A DNA stretch of 50,272 bases from a virus, in the IMG/VR virus record IMGVR_UViG_3300038441_001406, positions 1-50,272 of that record; one strand, written 5' to 3'. Shown here one piece after another: positions 48,357 to 50,272 of the stretch. A model generated the notes under the pieces. The model was given only the letters and a program-made list of their open reading frames with translations, did no database searches and was not told the DNA's origin. Each line of letters begins with the position of its first letter. The first letter of the stretch is position 1. The translations under genes and the position numbers were made by a program.

Positions 48357-49211
48357 ATGAAAAAAGTATACGCAGTCATGATCGCCGGTGGCCTAACCTT
48401 GCTCGTTTTCAATCTCGGCCGGTTCGCCGTCTTGCACGCGCAGCAAGATGAGGCGCCATCAGCGCCAGTCACGCAAGCAGAGCCCAGAGCTACGCCGCAG
48501 CCAGTCGGCCAGAGTTTCACCCTTGGGTGGACCGACCCCAATCCGCAAGGCAAGGTCGCTGGTTACAAAGTGAAATACGGCCCGACGAGCGGAAGTTATC
48601 CGACCGTCGTGGATGTGCCGGGTCAAGCGGCTCCCCCGCCGGCGATGAAAACCAAAGCCTTCACCGCCATCCCAGTCGGCCCGCAGTTCTTTATCGTCAC
48701 GGCCTACAGTCCAACCAATGTGCAGAGCGCGCCCTCGGCAGAACTGCCATTGATCGTCAGCATCCCGACTCCGACGCCCACAGCGACGCCCACAGCGACG
48801 CCGACTCCGACACCAGAACCGACTCCGATACCGCCGACTAACTTTGGCGTCGTGCAGATGAGCACGCGAGCCAAGGTAGGCTCAGGGGATGAACAAATGG
48901 TGGCGAGTTTCAAAACCGATCTCAAAAGCAAGGTGGCAATCCGCGCCTTAGGTCCATCGCTCCCGGCCAGCTTGAAGCCAGTAAAAGGCACGACTCTGGA
49001 GTTACGCGACACGAACGGCGTCTTCATGGAAGCGAACAGCGGCTGGCAGACTGGCCCCGATGCAGCGGAACTGACCGCGGTCCATCTAGCCCCGCCCGAT
49101 GCCGCAGAATCCGCTTTGATTGCGACCGTGAATCCCGGGACCTACAACATCTTTGTCGGCTATACGAGCCGGACCGGGATCGGCCAGCTCGAAGTCTATA
49201 GGCTGGAGTAA
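48357..49211 (+). CDS. Exported protein with FnIII-like and verrucomicrobial-type domains, 284 aa
   Basis: ATG 48357 follows ACAGAAAGAAAG. Residues about 5-28 are a signal peptide or anchor (MIAGGLTLLVFNLGRFAVL). Residues about 50-138 fit a fibronectin type III domain (FTLGWTDPNPQGKVAGYKVK, then FFIVTAYSPTNVQSAPS). A Thr-Pro linker follows (about 140-162). Residues about 165-284 (MSTRAKVGSGDEQMVASFKT, IRALGPSLPASLKPVKG, PGTYNIFVGYTSRTGIGQLE) resemble a C-terminal domain frequent in Verrucomicrobia exported proteins, which use RALGPSL and PG-x-Y patterns. A host-derived surface protein is likely; its role for the phage is unknown. Confidence 0.7.
   Translation: MKKVYAVMIAGGLTLLVFNLGRFAVLHAQQDEAPSAPVTQAEPRATPQPVGQSFTLGWTDPNPQGKVAGYKVKYGPTSGSYPTVVDVPGQAAPPPAMKTKAFTAIPVGPQFFIVTAYSPTNVQSAPSAELPLIVSIPTPTPTATPTATPTPTPEPTPIPPTNFGVVQMSTRAKVGSGDEQMVASFKTDLKSKVAIRALGPSLPASLKPVKGTTLELRDTNGVFMEANSGWQTGPDAAELTAVHLAPPDAAESALIATVNPGTYNIFVGYTSRTGIGQLEVYRLE
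48766..48840 (+). repeat. Thr-Pro codon repeat
   Basis: Units of ACGCCC/ACAGCG encode the [16 protein letters not shown] linker between the two domains of the exported protein. It is similar to the linkers at 14321, 18571 and 20536. Confidence 0.8.
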
Positions 49212-49232
49212 ACAGAGAAAGAGAGGTAAACA

Positions 49233-49490
49233 ATGCAAGATCAAGAACGGAAGAGAAGTGTCCGCTGCGGAGCAATCAAGCTGGATCGATTTAGTGGCGA
49301 GAAGATCCAGTGCGAAGGCTTGCGTGGGCATCACAGCGCTCATTACAGCAACGATGAGTGGTGGCCGAACCCGAACGGATACCCGAATAACATGGGCCAG
49401 ATGCACCGCGGCTATAGATGGCTCGCGCTGGGCTTCGCAGCCTTCTGCCTGGCTGTCGTCATCTTGGCCTTCTGGATCGCGTTGCGATGA
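49233..49490 (+). CDS. Small membrane protein with Cys/His head, 85 aa
   Basis: ATG 49233 has GAGAGG upstream. The first part has CGAIKLDRFSGEKIQCEGLR followed by GHHSAHYS, which could bind zinc. Residues about 63-84 (LALGFAAFCLAVVILAFWIA) form a membrane span. The stop overlaps the next gene (ATGA at 49487). Confidence 0.55.
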   Translation: MQDQERKRSVRCGAIKLDRFSGEKIQCEGLRGHHSAHYSNDEWWPNPNGYPNNMGQMHRGYRWLALGFAAFCLAVVILAFWIALR

Positions 49491-49663
49491 GCGAGGAAGA
49501 GTTCGTTGAGGCAGTGCTCACCATCACGCAGCATGATACAGGTGCCAGCCGCCGAGCCAATCTTAGAGCATTGCACAAAAAACTGCGCGAAGAACTGGCA
49601 TACGAACTCTCGCAGTGGGTTGACAAGCACAGCAGTAAGGCCGTCACTACTGCGGACCAATAA
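49487..49663 (+). CDS. Small helical protein, 58 aa
   Basis: ATGA-coupled to the membrane protein gene; a longer upstream frame is a shadow. Helical and charged (EEEFVEAVLTITQHDTGASR, LRALHKKLREELAYEL). No function visible. Confidence 0.5.
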   Translation: MSEEEFVEAVLTITQHDTGASRRANLRALHKKLREELAYELSQWVDKHSSKAVTTADQ

Positions 49664-49791
49664 GGCTCCGTCGATCATTGAGGCCGATGTGACTGAGATC
49701 ACTTGCTGGCGCGAGTAATGTCGGGCCAGAACGGACAGCGTGACCGGCGGAGCCGACCACCCCTTCAGAGCAACTCGTTTCGACTTCCAAG

Positions 49792-49819
49792 AAGCTTAAT
49801 CGAAATACCGATTAAGCTT
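49792..49819 (+). repeat. Dispersed hairpin repeat, copy 9
   Basis: An 11-base-pair stem (49792-49802 with 49809-49819) closes on loop AAATAC. It lies in a 209-base gap after the previous gene and is the only copy far from a stop codon. Confidence 0.95.
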
Positions 49820-49872
49820 GCGCACACTTAAGCGCTTGCCGCCCCTCGCTCACCCTGTCAAGGTGGCTGTCT

Positions 49873-50211
49873 ATGGCAAAACCACAACCAATCGAAAAGC
49901 GCAAAGTAGCAAGGCGCAGCAAGAGACAAGCAGAACTCCAGATTGAAGGCCCCGGCGTCAGCCCACTTCATCTGCCCGAAGTCGATGATCTGGCCCAGCG
50001 CTACATCAAAGAGCGCGACAAGCGCCTCATCCAGACTCCCAAAGAAGTAGCAGCCAAACGGATGCTCATCGATGCCTTGCACAACCACGAGAAAGAGATC
50101 ACACAGCCAGACGGCCAATTGGTCTATCGCTACGACGAAATGAAGATCACTCTTATCCCCGGCAAAGAAAAGCTCAGGGTCGAAGAGATCACCACGAGCG
50201 AGCCCGAATAA
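49873..50211 (+). CDS. Hypothetical phage protein, 112 aa
   Basis: ATG 49873 is read behind hairpin copy 9 and a short CTATGG context. The product is basic at its start (PQPIEKRKVARRSKRQAELQ), helical in the middle (LAQRYIKERDKRLIQTPKEV) and ends with strands (LVYRYDEMKITLIPGKEKLR). Proteins of this size and shape are common in phages and not functionally known. The window ends 61 bases later with GC-rich DNA and no further gene. Confidence 0.6.
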   Translation: MAKPQPIEKRKVARRSKRQAELQIEGPGVSPLHLPEVDDLAQRYIKERDKRLIQTPKEVAAKRMLIDALHNHEKEITQPDGQLVYRYDEMKITLIPGKEKLRVEEITTSEPE

Positions 50212-50272
50212 GCAGAGCGCCCCGAGATCAAGCGAGCGCAATCAAAACGAAGCAGCACCCCCGCAGCGCTCG

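Noticed and set aside
49506-49718. A 70-residue frame overlapping the small helical gene
   Set aside because: Out of frame with a coupled gene and no leader. Only the last 18 residues are outside it.
1-49819. The nine hairpins as ordinary intrinsic terminators
   Set aside because: No copy has a T-run after the stem, and the stems are AT-rich with an A-rich loop.

Overview
The window is one continuous stretch of a tailed-phage genome. All of the roughly 75 genes I can support lie on the + strand. They are tightly packed, with many ATGA or GTGA stop/start overlaps, and no bacterial housekeeping gene, rRNA or convincing tRNA is visible. The virion genes are those of a contractile-tail (myovirus-like) phage with a P2-type tail. 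Terminase, portal, capsid, integrase and DNA polymerase are absent, so the window is only part of a larger genome. The host is most likely a soil-type Verrucomicrobia-like bacterium. This is an inference from Thr-Pro linkers, from exported fibronectin-like and beta-helix proteins, and from one C-terminal domain (gene at 48357) of a kind I associate with verrucomicrobial surface proteins.

Layout. 1-12.4 kb: neck and tail-completion genes, sheath, tube, a two-frame tail chaperone, tape measure, a tail protein X fused to a repeat domain, gpD hub, gpV spike, gpU and gpW. 12.4-22.9 kb: a block inserted between gpW and gpJ. It encodes three large proteins with signal peptides (a fibre-like protein, a glycosidase-like protein, and a 2289-residue esterase plus triple beta-helix protein) and a small membrane/coiled-coil protein. 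22.9-26.4 kb: gpJ, gpI and a collar/beta-helix tail fibre. 26.5-27.3 kb: a second alpha/beta hydrolase related to the esterase domain of the giant protein. 27.3-32.1 kb: a 7-deazaguanine DNA-modification operon with a ParB-fold protein, DpdA, QueC, a sulfotransferase-like P-loop protein, QueD, QueE and a phosphoribosyltransferase-FolE fusion. 32.1-32.9 kb: an 815-base non-coding region. 32.9-50.2 kb: about 40 small, probably early/middle genes. Recognisable among them are a ParB-like protein, an ERF single-strand annealing protein with a PD-(D/E)XK nuclease, an HNH protein, a resolvase-like nuclease, a YkgJ-like Cys-cluster protein, a DUF932 protein and several exported proteins of unknown role.

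The operon at 27-32 kb should let the phage make preQ0 from GTP (FolE, QueD, QueE, QueC) and exchange it into its DNA with DpdA. That predicts dPreQ0-type DNA resistant to some host nucleases. The exported and tail-associated enzymes suggest degradation and de-esterification of a host surface polysaccharide.

Two sequence systems run through the whole window. The first is a family of nine near-identical hairpins, AAGCTTAATCG - A-rich loop - CGATTAAGCTT, all in the same orientation. They sit at the 3' ends of genes and several supply the stop codon; one copy has lost that stop by a single base. The second is a leader, AACCAGAAAGA, found 4-14 bases upstream of start codons only in the 33-48 kb region and often preceded by a GC-rich hairpin. 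The virion genes use ordinary GGAG-type ribosome binding sites instead. A non-coding segment at 37.6 kb has mutually exclusive stems next to a T-run, like an attenuator.
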